NCBI GenBank assembly: GCA_964426945.1
Contig: CAYRSS010000036.1
Location: forward strand, 1 to 41,526
From: CAYRSS01 sp964426945
GTDB taxonomy: Bacteria > Planctomycetota > Phycisphaerae > UBA1845
Direction: 5' to 3'
DNA: 41,526 nt
The notes under the pieces are model-generated. The model had not been told where the DNA came from, did no database searches, and worked only from the letters and a program-made list of their open reading frames with translations. Of this stretch, positions 8,577 through 17,746 are shown piece by piece (within the stretch, counting starts at the first letter, position 1; the number at the start of each line of letters is the position of its first letter). The position numbers and the translations under genes were made by a program.

Positions 8577-9078
8577 GGTGTGGCGGACAGCGCGGGGATT
8601 GGCGGGGGCTGCCCTCGATCGGGCGTTCCGGGCAGTCGGCAATCGAGGACGACGGCCCGAATGGTCTGTTTGCGATGAGGGTCGTTGGTCAGGTTTGCGG
8701 CCTGCCGGATCCTCATTCCGGCCGACGACGACGAGTTTCTGTCCACACTGTGGGTTCCAGAGATTGCGCTCTGCGAGCTTCGTCGAAATGGAATGAGAAG
8801 GCGATGGTGCGCACGTTCCAGCACTCGCAAGGCGACTGCATCTTGAAGGGCGCCCGGGATGAGTCTGAACCCCGATCCCCTCGTCTCGATCGCGGTCGCG
8901 GTCTCGTCTGCCCTGGGCATGGCGTGCTGCATCATCAGGTTCTTGCGGGGTCTGCGGGTGAGGGCCAGCGTCCGGCTCGGAACCGAGATCCGATCCGTCC
9001 AGATGGCAGGCTCGCCGGTTGAAGGGTGCATACGCGGCCAGGAAATGAAGCCTTGATGCAATCTGCGCTGCGTGAGCC
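8577..9078. other. Intergenic stretch with no supported gene
   Basis: Separates the leftward defence cassette from the rightward respiratory cluster. Open frames exist on both strands (for example a 65-codon plus frame at 8859-9056 with a hydrophobic stretch near its start), but none shows a recognisable domain or a convincing ribosome site. It may hold decayed coding DNA. I see no RNA gene or mobile element. Confidence 0.5.
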
Positions 9079-9107
9079 TTGACAATAAATGTCGATACGT
9101 GTATAGA
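9079..9107 (+). promoter_or_regulatory. Sigma-70-type promoter of the multiheme cytochrome operon
   Basis: TTGACA (9079-9084), 17-base spacer, TATAGA (9102-9107), 32 nt upstream of the ATG at 9140. The -10 region continues as TATAGAGATATATT, containing a TATA-GAGA-TATA inverted repeat. A similar AT-rich TATAGATATAGA lies at the promoter of the Rrf2 gene at 17778, so both could be bound by that regulator (inference). Confidence 0.7.
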
Positions 9108-9139
9108 GATATATTCCACAGCCTTGCGAGGGTTCAGCT

Positions 9140-11530
9140 ATGGACGTTCCTCAATTCTGCGCTGAGGGGCCGCGGCCCGTGACTAGGCCAGTCGTCGCCG
9201 GGGCGAGCACGGCTCGCGCGTCCGACGCGGTGGCGAACGCGGCGCGAGAGTGGCGGCACCCGCTGACCGGCGCGACTATGGGCCTTCTCCTCTTCGAGAC
9301 CGTGACGGGCCTGTCCATCTACCTGCTGCCCTTTTCGAACCTCAACCAGTTCAGCGTGCTGCTGCACACCGTGTTGGGCGTGCTGATGCTGGCACCGGTC
9401 GGTTGGTACGTCATGCGCCATTGGCGGCAACGATACCGGGGGAAATTCAGCCACTACCAGTTCCTGGGTTACTTCTCACTCGCAGCTCTCCTCGTCCTGA
9501 TCGTGACAGGCCTGGTGCTCACGTGGCAGGGGCTTTTCGGCCGGCGGATCGGGCTCACGTGGGATCTGGTGCACATCGTCGCCACGTTCGTGCTGATCCT
9601 CGGTCTCGGTGCGCACTTGGCGACCCTGCTGGCGCGGCGAACAAACCACCCGCCGACTCGCCGGATGATGAGCCTGGCCCGGTGGTCGTGTCTTGCGCAG
9701 AGCGCTGCCTGGAGCGGAGGGCTGGTTGGCGTCTGCCTTGTGGCCTCGGCAGCCTACCGCGAGCCTTCGTTGGTGGAGGCGTTTCCTGCGGATTACAGCT
9801 TCCGGTACGGCGTCGATCGTCCGTTTGCCCCGAGTCTCGCGCGAAAGGACATGCGGGCGGTTGAGCAGCGTCTGCGAGCGGGCGTGGTCGACGCGCTCAG
9901 TCCGGCGCAGGCCGGCGTGTTTCTCGCGGGGTACACGCCTGATCCAAACGAGCACGTCGGTGTTGTCGGCGTGGCCGAGCGGTTGATCGGCGGCTTCGAT
10001 CTCGACGCACGCCAGCGCGACCAGATCGACGCAGCGCTGCGCGAGGCCCGCGACGCGTTTAGACACTCGGGCATGATTCACCCTCGGCGACTTTCCGGAT
10101 CGGCCGGCTGCGGTACCAGCGGCTGTCATAGTGAGATCCTCGAGGAATGGGAGCCCAGCGCGCACCGCTACGCTTCGATGGACTTCGTCTTCCAGAAGGT
10201 GCAGGAGAACATGGCGGCGGAGCTGGCTCCGGAGGCCACGCGGTACTGCGCCGGCTGTCACGACCCGATCGCCCTCTTTTCCGGCTCGAAGAACGTCGGC
10301 AACATCACGCTCAGCGTGGAAGGCGCTGACGAGGGGGTCTCCTGCCTGGCGTGTCACACCACGGTGCAGACTGACGTCCGCGGCAATGGCGACTACACGA
10401 TCGCCGCGGTCGATCGCTACGTCGGCGAGTTCCACGGCGGACCGCTCGCCAAGCTGGTTTCCGACTTCCTCATCCGCGCGTATCCGAGGCAGCACGTCTC
10501 ATCCTACAGCCGCCCCCTCTACAAGACGGCCGAGAGCTGCGGCGCGTGTCACAAGCAGTTCATCGATTCGGAACTGAACGCGGTCGGATGGGTCCAGGGG
10601 CAGAATCAGTACGACAGTTGGCGCAAGAGCCGCTGGCACGTCGAGGGCGATCCGGTCGCCACCATCGGCTGTCGCGAGTGTCACATGCCGCTGGTGGCTT
10701 CGAAGGATCCGGCCGCCGGCGACGCCGACGATCCCAACCGCAGCCCCGATGACGGCAAGCATCGCAGCCACCGCTTCCTCGGCGCCAACCAGTTCGTGCC
10801 GCGTCACCACAAGCTCCCGGGCGCGGAGGAACAGTGCGAACTCACGGTGAAATGGCTGCGCGGCGAAATCGACATTCCCGAAATCGCCGACCGCTGGACG
10901 TCCGGCCCGGTGCTGCGGCTGTCCCTGAACGTGCCGGAAGAGGTTCGTCCGGGTGAAGAGGTCCGCGTGCAGTCGATCATCACGAATAACAAGACGGGGC
11001 ACGACTTCCCCACCGGCCCGATGGACATGATCGAGGGCTGGGTCGAAGTCACGGTACGCGACGAGTACGGCGCCATTGTGTTCGCGTCGGCCAGGCCGGA
11101 CGCCCAAGGCTACCTGGTGAACCCCCGAATCGTGTGGAAGGCTGAGCTGATCGACAGAACGGGTGACTTGATCGGGAAGCACGAGCTGTGGGAAATGGTC
11201 GGGGCGCGTTACAAGCGCGTGTTGTTCCCCGGCTTTACCGACGCAACCGACTTTGTCTTCGAGTGCCCCGCCAAGCCCTCCGATCCCCAGCAGCAGTTCC
11301 GCTTCACCACCGAGGAGGACACGGCATTCCGTCTTCCGGCCGCCGTGTCGAGCGGCGAGCTGAACGTGACGGCGACAGTGTGGTATTGCAAATTCAATGC
11401 CCCGTTCCTCGATCGCCTCTTCGGCGAGGCGGCGGCGATGCGCAGCGAGGTCACGGACATCGCCCACGCGGAGGCAACAGTCCGCGTGCGTCGCGACGAT
11501 CTGCAGGCGGTAACCAGCCATGGCCAATAA
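9140..11530 (+). CDS. Membrane cytochrome b / multiheme cytochrome c fusion
   Basis: 796 residues. The N-terminal ~205 residues hold about five hydrophobic segments (roughly 45-65, 74-92, 108-130, 142-164, 183-205) with histidines in or near them (H76, H94, H145, H159), suggesting a small b-type heme-binding membrane domain. The outer part carries c-heme sites CAGCH (370-374), CLACH (402-406), CGACH (467-471) and CRECH (511-515), plus an unusual CX4CH at 324-330 (CGTSGCH). The spacing resembles cytochrome c554-type multiheme proteins. The last ~200 residues (RLSLNVPEEVRPGEEV, NNKTGHDFPTGP) are a beta-rich domain also seen in the cytochrome at 13919. Likely role: electron transfer between the quinone pool and periplasmic partners. 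A GAGGG ribosome site precedes the ATG. It overlaps the next gene by 11 bp. Confidence 0.8.
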   Translation: MDVPQFCAEGPRPVTRPVVAGASTARASDAVANAAREWRHPLTGATMGLLLFETVTGLSIYLLPFSNLNQFSVLLHTVLGVLMLAPVGWYVMRHWRQRYRGKFSHYQFLGYFSLAALLVLIVTGLVLTWQGLFGRRIGLTWDLVHIVATFVLILGLGAHLATLLARRTNHPPTRRMMSLARWSCLAQSAAWSGGLVGVCLVASAAYREPSLVEAFPADYSFRYGVDRPFAPSLARKDMRAVEQRLRAGVVDALSPAQAGVFLAGYTPDPNEHVGVVGVAERLIGGFDLDARQRDQIDAALREARDAFRHSGMIHPRRLSGSAGCGTSGCHSEILEEWEPSAHRYASMDFVFQKVQENMAAELAPEATRYCAGCHDPIALFSGSKNVGNITLSVEGADEGVSCLACHTTVQTDVRGNGDYTIAAVDRYVGEFHGGPLAKLVSDFLIRAYPRQHVSSYSRPLYKTAESCGACHKQFIDSELNAVGWVQGQNQYDSWRKSRWHVEGDPVATIGCRECHMPLVASKDPAAGDADDPNRSPDDGKHRSHRFLGANQFVPRHHKLPGAEEQCELTVKWLRGEIDIPEIADRWTSGPVLRLSLNVPEEVRPGEEVRVQSIITNNKTGHDFPTGPMDMIEGWVEVTVRDEYGAIVFASARPDAQGYLVNPRIVWKAELIDRTGDLIGKHELWEMVGARYKRVLFPGFTDATDFVFECPAKPSDPQQQFRFTTEEDTAFRLPAAVSSGELNVTATVWYCKFNAPFLDRLFGEAAAMRSEVTDIAHAEATVRVRRDDLQAVTSHGQ

Positions 11531-13391
11531 CCGCCACAAGGACAAACGACGACGGCTGCTGCTGCGATGGAGCGGTCTGAGCCTCGGGGTCACGCTTGCG
11601 ACCGGGGCCGTCATCGCCGGGCTGAGCCGCTCCGCCGGCCGCGCGGTGCCCGCCGCTGGCGCTGATGTGGCGGGCCTGACCAGCGTGCTGACCCAGCGGG
11701 CCGAAGACGCTGAGGTGCCGTTCCGCTTCGAGGACGTGACCGGCGCGAAGGGTTTGCGCTTCCGGCATTTTCCGGCCGTGCGCGCTTCGCTGCTTCCGGA
11801 GGACATGGGCAGCGGCGTCGCGTGCGGGGATTACGACAACGACGGATTCCCTGACGTGTTCCTCGTCAACTTCGCCGGCAGCATCGCCACCGGGGCCACG
11901 ATCGACGCGGAGGCCGGGCGCTCGCGGCTGTTTCGCAACGTCGCGGGTGAGCGGTTTGAGGACGTCACTGACGCGGCCGGAATCAGGTTCGCTGGTTTTG
12001 GAATGGGGGCGTGCTGGGGTGACTACGACAACGATGGGGATCTGGATCTCTACCTCACAGCCTACGGCCCGGACGTCCTTTTGCGCAACAACGGCAACGG
12101 GACGTTCACCGACGTAACAACCGAGAGCGGGCTGGGCGATGGAGGGTTCGGCGCGGGCTGCGCGTGGGCAGACTACGACCGCGATGGCGACGTTGATCTT
12201 TACGTTACTCGATACGTTGACTTCGTGTATCGGGAGCAGGATCGTCAAGCCTCCGCCAGGCAGTACGAATCCGAGCAGCCTCATACACTGAATCCTTCGT
12301 CCTGCCCGCCGCAGCCGAACGCGCTGTTTCGCAACGACGGCGAGGGAGCCTCACCGCGGTTTGTGGATGTGGCTCGACAGGCGGGCGTGGACGATCCCGA
12401 AGGTCGCAGCCTTTCCGTGAGCTGGGCAGATCTGAACAACGACGGCTGGCCCGATCTGTACACGGCTAACGACGTGTCCAGGAACGGCGTGTTTCTCAAC
12501 CTCGGCGATGGAACGTTCGCCGACATCGGCGCGTCATCGATGGCCGCCGACTATCGCGGGGCAATGGGCCTCACCGTCGCTGACTTCGACAATGACGGCG
12601 ACAATGACCTGTTCATCACGCACTGGATCGCGCAGGAGAACGGCCTGTACCGCAACATGCTGCTCGGCGGTTCCGGCACCATGCTGCGCGACAGCGAATT
12701 GTACTTCATGGATGAGGCTGACCAGTTCGGGCTTGGGCAGATATCCCTGGACATGGTCGGCTGGGCTACCGGCTTTGCGGACTTCGACAACGACGGTCGT
12801 CGGGATTTATGGATCGTGAACGGCAGCACCATGGAGCACAAGGCCGACCATGCGCAGCTCGTGGCGCAACGGGCCTTGGTCATGTGGCAGCGGGATCGCG
12901 GCGGTTTCGTGGACGTGGCCGCGTCTGCGTCGCCGCGTCTGGCCGAGCCGATCGTCGGACGGGGCGGTGCCCAGCTCGACTTCGACCGCGACGGTCGCAT
13001 GGACCTCGTCTTCGTCGTCCACGGCGGGGAGGCGATCCTGCTGCACAACGCATCGCCGCAGACGGGAAACTGGCTGCGGATCGCCCTACGCCAACGCGGC
13101 GGCAACACGCAGGCGCTCGGCGCCAGGGTGTATGTGACGTGCGGGTCCACGACACAGATGGCCGAGGTCGGCGTTAGTTCGTCGTACCTGTCGCAGGACG
13201 AGACCGTCCTGCATTTCGGCCTTGGCGACGCTGAGCACGTGGATCGACTTCGCGTGGTGTGGCCGGATGGCTCGGAGCTGCTTCGCGACGGCCTTGCGAT
13301 CAATCAGACCTTCGAACTGACGCACGTGGCGGCTTATCCGGTACCGGCTCGTCCCGAGGCGGCAGTCGCCGCAGGAGTGGCATCGCCATGA
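11520..13391 (+). CDS. FG-GAP/VCBS beta-propeller protein with ASPIC/UnbV domain (CRTAC1-like)
   Basis: 623 residues with a basic, hydrophobic N-terminus (RRRLLLRWSGLSLGVTLATG) acting as signal or anchor. It has repeated Ca-binding FG-GAP motifs, for example DYDNDGFPD, DYDNDGDLD, DYDRDGDVD, DLNNDGWPD, DFDNDGDND, DFDNDGRRD and DFDRDGRMD, which together suggest a seven-bladed propeller. The C-terminal ~100 residues (NWLRIALRQRGGNTQALGAR through VVWPDGSEL) are the ASPIC/UnbV domain. Exact function of such proteins is not known; they are abundant in planctomycetes and often sit beside secreted cytochromes. Here it overlaps its upstream multiheme cytochrome and shares ATGA with the downstream hemerythrin, so it is translationally coupled to a respiratory operon and may act as a periplasmic scaffold. 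Confidence 0.85.
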   Translation: MANNRHKDKRRRLLLRWSGLSLGVTLATGAVIAGLSRSAGRAVPAAGADVAGLTSVLTQRAEDAEVPFRFEDVTGAKGLRFRHFPAVRASLLPEDMGSGVACGDYDNDGFPDVFLVNFAGSIATGATIDAEAGRSRLFRNVAGERFEDVTDAAGIRFAGFGMGACWGDYDNDGDLDLYLTAYGPDVLLRNNGNGTFTDVTTESGLGDGGFGAGCAWADYDRDGDVDLYVTRYVDFVYREQDRQASARQYESEQPHTLNPSSCPPQPNALFRNDGEGASPRFVDVARQAGVDDPEGRSLSVSWADLNNDGWPDLYTANDVSRNGVFLNLGDGTFADIGASSMAADYRGAMGLTVADFDNDGDNDLFITHWIAQENGLYRNMLLGGSGTMLRDSELYFMDEADQFGLGQISLDMVGWATGFADFDNDGRRDLWIVNGSTMEHKADHAQLVAQRALVMWQRDRGGFVDVAASASPRLAEPIVGRGGAQLDFDRDGRMDLVFVVHGGEAILLHNASPQTGNWLRIALRQRGGNTQALGARVYVTCGSTTQMAEVGVSSSYLSQDETVLHFGLGDAEHVDRLRVVWPDGSELLRDGLAINQTFELTHVAAYPVPARPEAAVAAGVASP

Positions 13392-13873
13392 CGGAGCAAC
13401 TGGAAGTGTGCGACGATCTAGCCCGGTTGGCGGCGGATCATGCACGGTTCAAGGCGCTGATGGAGGAGCACCAGATCGCGCTTGTGGAGGCTCGCCTCCA
13501 CGACGCTCGGCTGCTGTTTGATCAGCTCCGTGCAGAGCTGGATGTGCACATGTGCGAGGAGGAGGCTTCCGTCATTCCGGCTTACGAGGCAGCGCGGCGA
13601 ACGGTTGGCGGTGTGTCAGGGGGGTTGTTCCGCTCCGAGCATCGACTGATCCGCGAGTTGTTCGCGGCGGTCGCTGATCGCCTCGATCGGACCGACGCGA
13701 GCGGTCGGCCGGCCGCGCAGCTGATTGCGCTGATCGAGGAGGAGCGTCGCCTCAAGCACGTTCTTGAGCACCACGCCAGCCGCGAGGAAGCCGTCCTGTT
13801 CCTCGCGGTGGCCAGATACAGGGATCGTACCCGCGAGACGCATCAGGACGTGCCGTCGGCGTCCGACGGTTAG
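13388..13873 (+). CDS. Hemerythrin-like (HHE) protein
   Basis: 161 residues, starting at the ATG that overlaps the previous stop as ATGA. The four-helix HHE pattern is visible: H18 and H28 in ADHARFKALMEEHQ, HMCEEEASVIP (54-64), FRSEHRLIRE (81-90), and LEHHASREEAVLF near the end. These His and Glu residues can bind a di-iron centre that holds O2 or NO. No signal peptide is seen, so it is probably cytoplasmic. Set between an ASPIC protein and multiheme cytochromes in a nitrogen-oxide cluster, an NO- or O2-sensing or scavenging role is likely (inference). A second hemerythrin lies at 26992. Confidence 0.8.
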   Translation: MTEQLEVCDDLARLAADHARFKALMEEHQIALVEARLHDARLLFDQLRAELDVHMCEEEASVIPAYEAARRTVGGVSGGLFRSEHRLIRELFAAVADRLDRTDASGRPAAQLIALIEEERRLKHVLEHHASREEAVLFLAVARYRDRTRETHQDVPSASDG

Positions 13874-13918
13874 TAAGACTGTTCTCTTGCTTCATCAACA
13901 GAGGCCAAGGAGTGAAAG

Positions 13919-15769
13919 ATGACCGCTCACAAGGATTCCGCCGCAAACCGTCGAACTCGTCGACTGACGGTTCTGGTGCTGCTCGGCATGGCCGGGATGG
14001 CCGGCGCCGCGCTCGTGCCGATGACCCTGCTCGACTTCCACACGCCCGGCACCCAGGTTGGTGATATCCTGCCGGGGCGTATCACAACGTCGAACGAGTG
14101 CATCTGGTGCCACGGCAACTTCAATCCGCAGACCGAGCCGTACGCGAACTGGCAGGGGAGCCTGATGGGCCAGGCGGGTCGGGATCCGCTGTTCTTCGCC
14201 CAGATGACGACGGCCAATCAGGATGTGGCCAATGTCGGCTATTACTGCCTTCGCTGTCACGTGCCCATGTCGATCGTGACGGGTCACGCCAACCAGGCGG
14301 ACGGCAGCACCCTCGATCCCATCGACCGCGACGGCGTGACGTGTCACCTGTGCCACTCGATGGTCGACCCGATCTTCAAGCCGGGGATCAGTCCGCCCGA
14401 GGATGAGTTGATCCTGAACGTGATGTCGGAGCTTCCAGGCTTCTACGGCAATTCGATGTTCGTGCTCGATCCGAACGGTCACCGCCGTGGTCCCCTGGAT
14501 GACGCGACGATGGCTCCGCACGTCACGGTCTATTCGCCGTTTCACAGGACAAGCGAGTTCTGCGGCACCTGCCACGATGTCGGCAACCTTGCCATCTCGA
14601 AACAGCCAGATGGCACGTTCCGCTACAATGCGATCGACCAGCCCTCGCCGATCCAGGATCCACACCAGCAGTTCCCGCTCGAGCGGACGTACACCGAGTG
14701 GAAGTTGTCGGCGTTCGCGGACGGCGGCGTGGACATGGGCGGACGCTTCGGCGGCATCGGCCCGGCCGTGGTGAGCACCTGTCAGGACTGCCACATGCCC
14801 CGGACATCGGGTCAGGTCTGCTACTACGGGCCGGATCGGCCTAGTATCCCCCGCCACGACTTCGCCGGGGCTTCGTCCTGGGTCCTCGACATCATTGCGA
14901 TGCACTACGAGAACGACCCGGAGGTTGACGTCAACCTGATTCGGGAGGGCAGCCGGAAAGCCGTCGAGATGCTTGAGCGCGCGGCGACGCTTGAGTTGAC
15001 CCAGGCCTGCGGAACCGTGCGCACGCGGGTGATCAACGAGTCGGGGCACAAGCTGCCCACCGGCCACATCGAGGGGCGGCGCGTGTGGGTAAACGTGAAG
15101 GTCTTCGACGCTGCGGATCAGTTGATTCGTGAGTACGGGCACTATGACGCCGAGGAGGGCGAGCTGGACGAGGCCACGACGGAAGTCTACGAGATGCACA
15201 TCGGCCTCAGCGAGTACGCGGCCGGGCTTCTCGGGTTGCAGCCCGGGGCCACGACGCGGATGTCGCTGGCGGACACCATCGTCAAAGACAACCGCATTCC
15301 GCCGCGCGGGTTCAACAACGCAACCTTCGAGGCGGGCGGGGCACCGGTGGTTGGGACCGTGTATGCCGACGGGCAGTACTGGGACGACACGGATTTCTGG
15401 CTGCCCCAGGGGGCGGCGCGCGTCGAGGCGTCGGTATTCTACGCCACGGTAACGCGACACTACATCGAAGCCCTGCGAGACGCAAACGTGACCGATGACT
15501 GGGGCGATATCCTCCACTCGCTCTGGGAGCGGACCGGCCGCTGTCCCCCCGTGCTGATCACCACCGAAACGCTGGTGGTGCAGCCGTTTCAGCGCGGCGA
15601 TTTCGATGGCAATGGGAGCGTGACGCTCAGCGACTACGCCGCCCAGGTCGCCTGCCAGACCGCGCCGGGCGCAGTGCTGGCGGACGGCTGCGCCTGCTTT
15701 GACTTCGACGGCGATCGGGACGTCGATCTAGTCGACTACGTGCTGCTGCAACGGGTCTTCTATCCGTAG
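13919..15769 (+). CDS. Five-heme cytochrome c with C-terminal dockerin-type repeat
   Basis: 616 residues with a basic, hydrophobic N-terminus (RRTRRLTVLVLLGMAGMAGA) for export. Five c-heme sites: CIWCH (61-65), CLRCH (110-114), CHLCH (142-146), CGTCH (215-219) and CQDCH (288-292), followed by a beta domain with NESGHKLPTGH like that in the cytochrome at 9140. The last ~57 residues hold two Ca-binding loops, GDFDGNGSVTLSDY and FDFDGDRDVDLVDY, the pattern of a type I dockerin as is common in planctomycete secreted proteins. Likely a periplasmic or surface electron carrier tethered by its dockerin. It lies 45 bp after the hemerythrin, with AAGGAG upstream of the ATG, and 8 bp before the polyferredoxin gene. 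Confidence 0.85.
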   Translation: MTAHKDSAANRRTRRLTVLVLLGMAGMAGAALVPMTLLDFHTPGTQVGDILPGRITTSNECIWCHGNFNPQTEPYANWQGSLMGQAGRDPLFFAQMTTANQDVANVGYYCLRCHVPMSIVTGHANQADGSTLDPIDRDGVTCHLCHSMVDPIFKPGISPPEDELILNVMSELPGFYGNSMFVLDPNGHRRGPLDDATMAPHVTVYSPFHRTSEFCGTCHDVGNLAISKQPDGTFRYNAIDQPSPIQDPHQQFPLERTYTEWKLSAFADGGVDMGGRFGGIGPAVVSTCQDCHMPRTSGQVCYYGPDRPSIPRHDFAGASSWVLDIIAMHYENDPEVDVNLIREGSRKAVEMLERAATLELTQACGTVRTRVINESGHKLPTGHIEGRRVWVNVKVFDAADQLIREYGHYDAEEGELDEATTEVYEMHIGLSEYAAGLLGLQPGATTRMSLADTIVKDNRIPPRGFNNATFEAGGAPVVGTVYADGQYWDDTDFWLPQGAARVEASVFYATVTRHYIEALRDANVTDDWGDILHSLWERTGRCPPVLITTETLVVQPFQRGDFDGNGSVTLSDYAAQVACQTAPGAVLADGCACFDFDGDRDVDLVDYVLLQRVFYP

Positions 15770-15777
15770 GAGCCGCC

Positions 15778-17679
15778 ATGAGCGTTCGACGCGCCTCCAG
15801 GGCTTCTGAATCGCGACACCCTCGCCGCCGCAGTCGGGAGAGGTCCCGCCAGGCTGCGCCACGGAACTACAGCCGGTGGCGAGCGGGCACGCTGCTGCTG
15901 GTTTACGTACTCATGGCCGCCCACGTGCTGCACTGGAGAGTGTCGGGGCGGACGCTGGCACCGCTGGAGCTGAACGAGGTCGTCTACACGATCGAGCTGG
16001 GTATCGTGACGGCGGGGTTCATCTTCATGGCGATCGCCGTCGCGGCAACGGCGGTATTCGGCCGGTTCTTCTGCTCGTGGGGCTGCCACATTCTGGCGCT
16101 CCAGGACCTGTCCTCGTGGCTGTTGGGCAAGCTCCGGATCAAGCCGAAAGCTGTGCGCAGCCGCCTTCTGCTCTGGGTGCCTGTGGGCGCGGCGCTGTAC
16201 ATGTTTCTGTGGCCCGTTGCGGTCAGGATGTGGCGCGGCGAGCCGATGCCGCGGCTGCATCTGGCGGACGATGCGGCCGGATGGGCGTCCTTCGTCACGA
16301 CCGATTACTGGCGCAACCTGCCCGGTGCGGGGGTGGCGATCTGCACATTCATCTTCGTCGGCTTCGTGATGGTGTATATCCTGGGATCGAGGTCGTTCTG
16401 TCAGTACGGCTGCCCCTACGGGGCCGTGTTCGCGCTGGCGGATCGTGTTGCGCCAGGGCGCATCCGCGTGAACGGTGACTGCGCGCAGTGCGGCGCCTGC
16501 ACGGCCGTGTGCAGCTCCCACGTTCGTGTTCACGAGGAGGTGCAGCGCTACGGGACGATCATCGATCCGGCGTGCATGAAAGACATGGACTGCGTGGCCG
16601 TCTGTCCCAATCAGGCACTTTTCTACGGCTTTGGGAAGCCCTCGTTGGTGACGCTGACGCTGAATGAGACGGCGGTTCGCAAGCGATTTAATTTCGGCGT
16701 GTGGGAAGATGCGCTGATGGGGGTGGTGTTCGTGGCCGTGCTGCTCGCGCTGCGCGGTCTGTATGGAGTCATGCCCTTTTTTCTCTCGATGGCGATCGGG
16801 GCAGTCGTTGCGTATGCCGTCATCGTCATGCTCCGCCTGGTTGTGCGCGATGCCGTCAAGTTCAACCGTTGGCAGCTCAAGGCGAACCGTCGGCTTCGGC
16901 CCGCCGGCTGGGGCTTCCTCGGGGTGGCAACGGTCGCGCTGGGCCTGGTGGTCCACGGCGGGCTCATTCACTTTCACGAGTGGTCCGGGCGGCGACTTTA
17001 CCAGCAGCACCAGGGCGCGCGTATCGCGCAGGGTGAACCCTCGAATGACACCCTGGCCGGAAAGGCTGTCGAGCGGCTCGAGTTCGCCGACCGCTACGGG
17101 CTCGTGCATACCGTGGTAACCCGATCGAACCTGGCGGAGTTGTACGCCTCCGTTCAGCGCTGGGCCGATTCGGCACGCGCCTCGGCGTGGCTCGTTGGTG
17201 AGCGGCCCGGCGAACCCCGATTCCGGATGCTGCTCGCCCGGGCTCTAGGGCAACTCGGGCACCTCCCCGAGGCCGAACGCGAGTACCGCGCTGCGATCAC
17301 GCTGAACCCGCGCAGCGCCGAGGCTTCCTATGGACTGGCGGGCGTGAAGTTCAAGCTGGGGCAGGGCCCGGAGGCCGAAACCCTGCTGCGCGAGGCGCTC
17401 GCGAGCCGCCCGGATTTCGTCGAGGCGCACTATGACCTTGGGGCGCTGCTCGTGGCGCGAGGCGATCTGGCCGGGGGTATCGACCATCTTCAGGCGGCGG
17501 TCAGGATCAACCCCGAATTCGGCGATGGGCACTACAACTTGGCCGTGGCGTGCATGATGTCCGGCGACGAGGCGGGAGCCCGCCGGGCGATGGCGCGGGC
17601 GTACGAGCTGCAGCCGGGGGACGAGCGGACCGCTGCGCTCCGCGAGCACCTTCGGAAGACCTTCGCGGCCGGCCCCTGA
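15778..17679 (+). CDS. NapH/RdxA-like membrane polyferredoxin with TPR tail
   Basis: 633 residues. About six hydrophobic segments are interspersed with CSWGC (99-103) and CQYGCP (208-213), the CxxxC pairs typical of the NapH/NosR/CcoG group. Then come two ferredoxin-like cysteine sets, C235-C238-C241-C245 and C266-C272-C276, a set that could hold a [4Fe-4S] and an incomplete or [3Fe-4S] cluster. After more membrane segments, residues from about 440 on form TPR repeats (for example AEASYGLAGVKFKLGQ, EAHYDLGALLVARG, DGHYNLAVACMMSG). NapH-type proteins pass quinol electrons to periplasmic reductases; the TPR part may dock the cytochromes encoded upstream. It is the last gene of the first half of the cluster. 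Confidence 0.85.
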   Translation: MSVRRASRASESRHPRRRSRERSRQAAPRNYSRWRAGTLLLVYVLMAAHVLHWRVSGRTLAPLELNEVVYTIELGIVTAGFIFMAIAVAATAVFGRFFCSWGCHILALQDLSSWLLGKLRIKPKAVRSRLLLWVPVGAALYMFLWPVAVRMWRGEPMPRLHLADDAAGWASFVTTDYWRNLPGAGVAICTFIFVGFVMVYILGSRSFCQYGCPYGAVFALADRVAPGRIRVNGDCAQCGACTAVCSSHVRVHEEVQRYGTIIDPACMKDMDCVAVCPNQALFYGFGKPSLVTLTLNETAVRKRFNFGVWEDALMGVVFVAVLLALRGLYGVMPFFLSMAIGAVVAYAVIVMLRLVVRDAVKFNRWQLKANRRLRPAGWGFLGVATVALGLVVHGGLIHFHEWSGRRLYQQHQGARIAQGEPSNDTLAGKAVERLEFADRYGLVHTVVTRSNLAELYASVQRWADSARASAWLVGERPGEPRFRMLLARALGQLGHLPEAEREYRAAITLNPRSAEASYGLAGVKFKLGQGPEAETLLREALASRPDFVEAHYDLGALLVARGDLAGGIDHLQAAVRINPEFGDGHYNLAVACMMSGDEAGARRAMARAYELQPGDERTAALREHLRKTFAAGP

Positions 17680-17717
17680 CCGCCCCGAAAAAGCTTCCAA
17701 ATTGCGCCAAATTCAAG

Positions 17718-17746
17718 TTGACACGCCGGGAACGCCGAGTTATATA
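17718..17746 (+). promoter_or_regulatory. Sigma-70-type promoter of the rrf2-nxr operon
   Basis: TTGACA (17718-17723), 17-base spacer, TATATA (17741-17746), 31 nt upstream of the ATG at 17778. The sequence continues as TATATATATAGATATAGA, a strongly AT-rich block in GC-rich DNA that could be an operator for the Rrf2 protein encoded immediately downstream (autoregulation is usual for Rrf2 genes). Confidence 0.75.

Noticed and set aside
7502..9022. 506-codon plus-strand frame reaching into the intergenic region
   Set aside because: Mostly antisense to the N-terminal half of the methyltransferase; no domain, no ribosome site.
8859..9056. 65-codon plus-strand frame with a hydrophobic stretch
   Set aside because: Could be a small membrane protein but lacks a ribosome site and any family pattern; not strong enough to annotate.
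13895..15517. 540-codon minus-strand frame
   Set aside because: Antisense to the five-heme cytochrome, whose CxxCH and dockerin motifs prove the plus strand codes.
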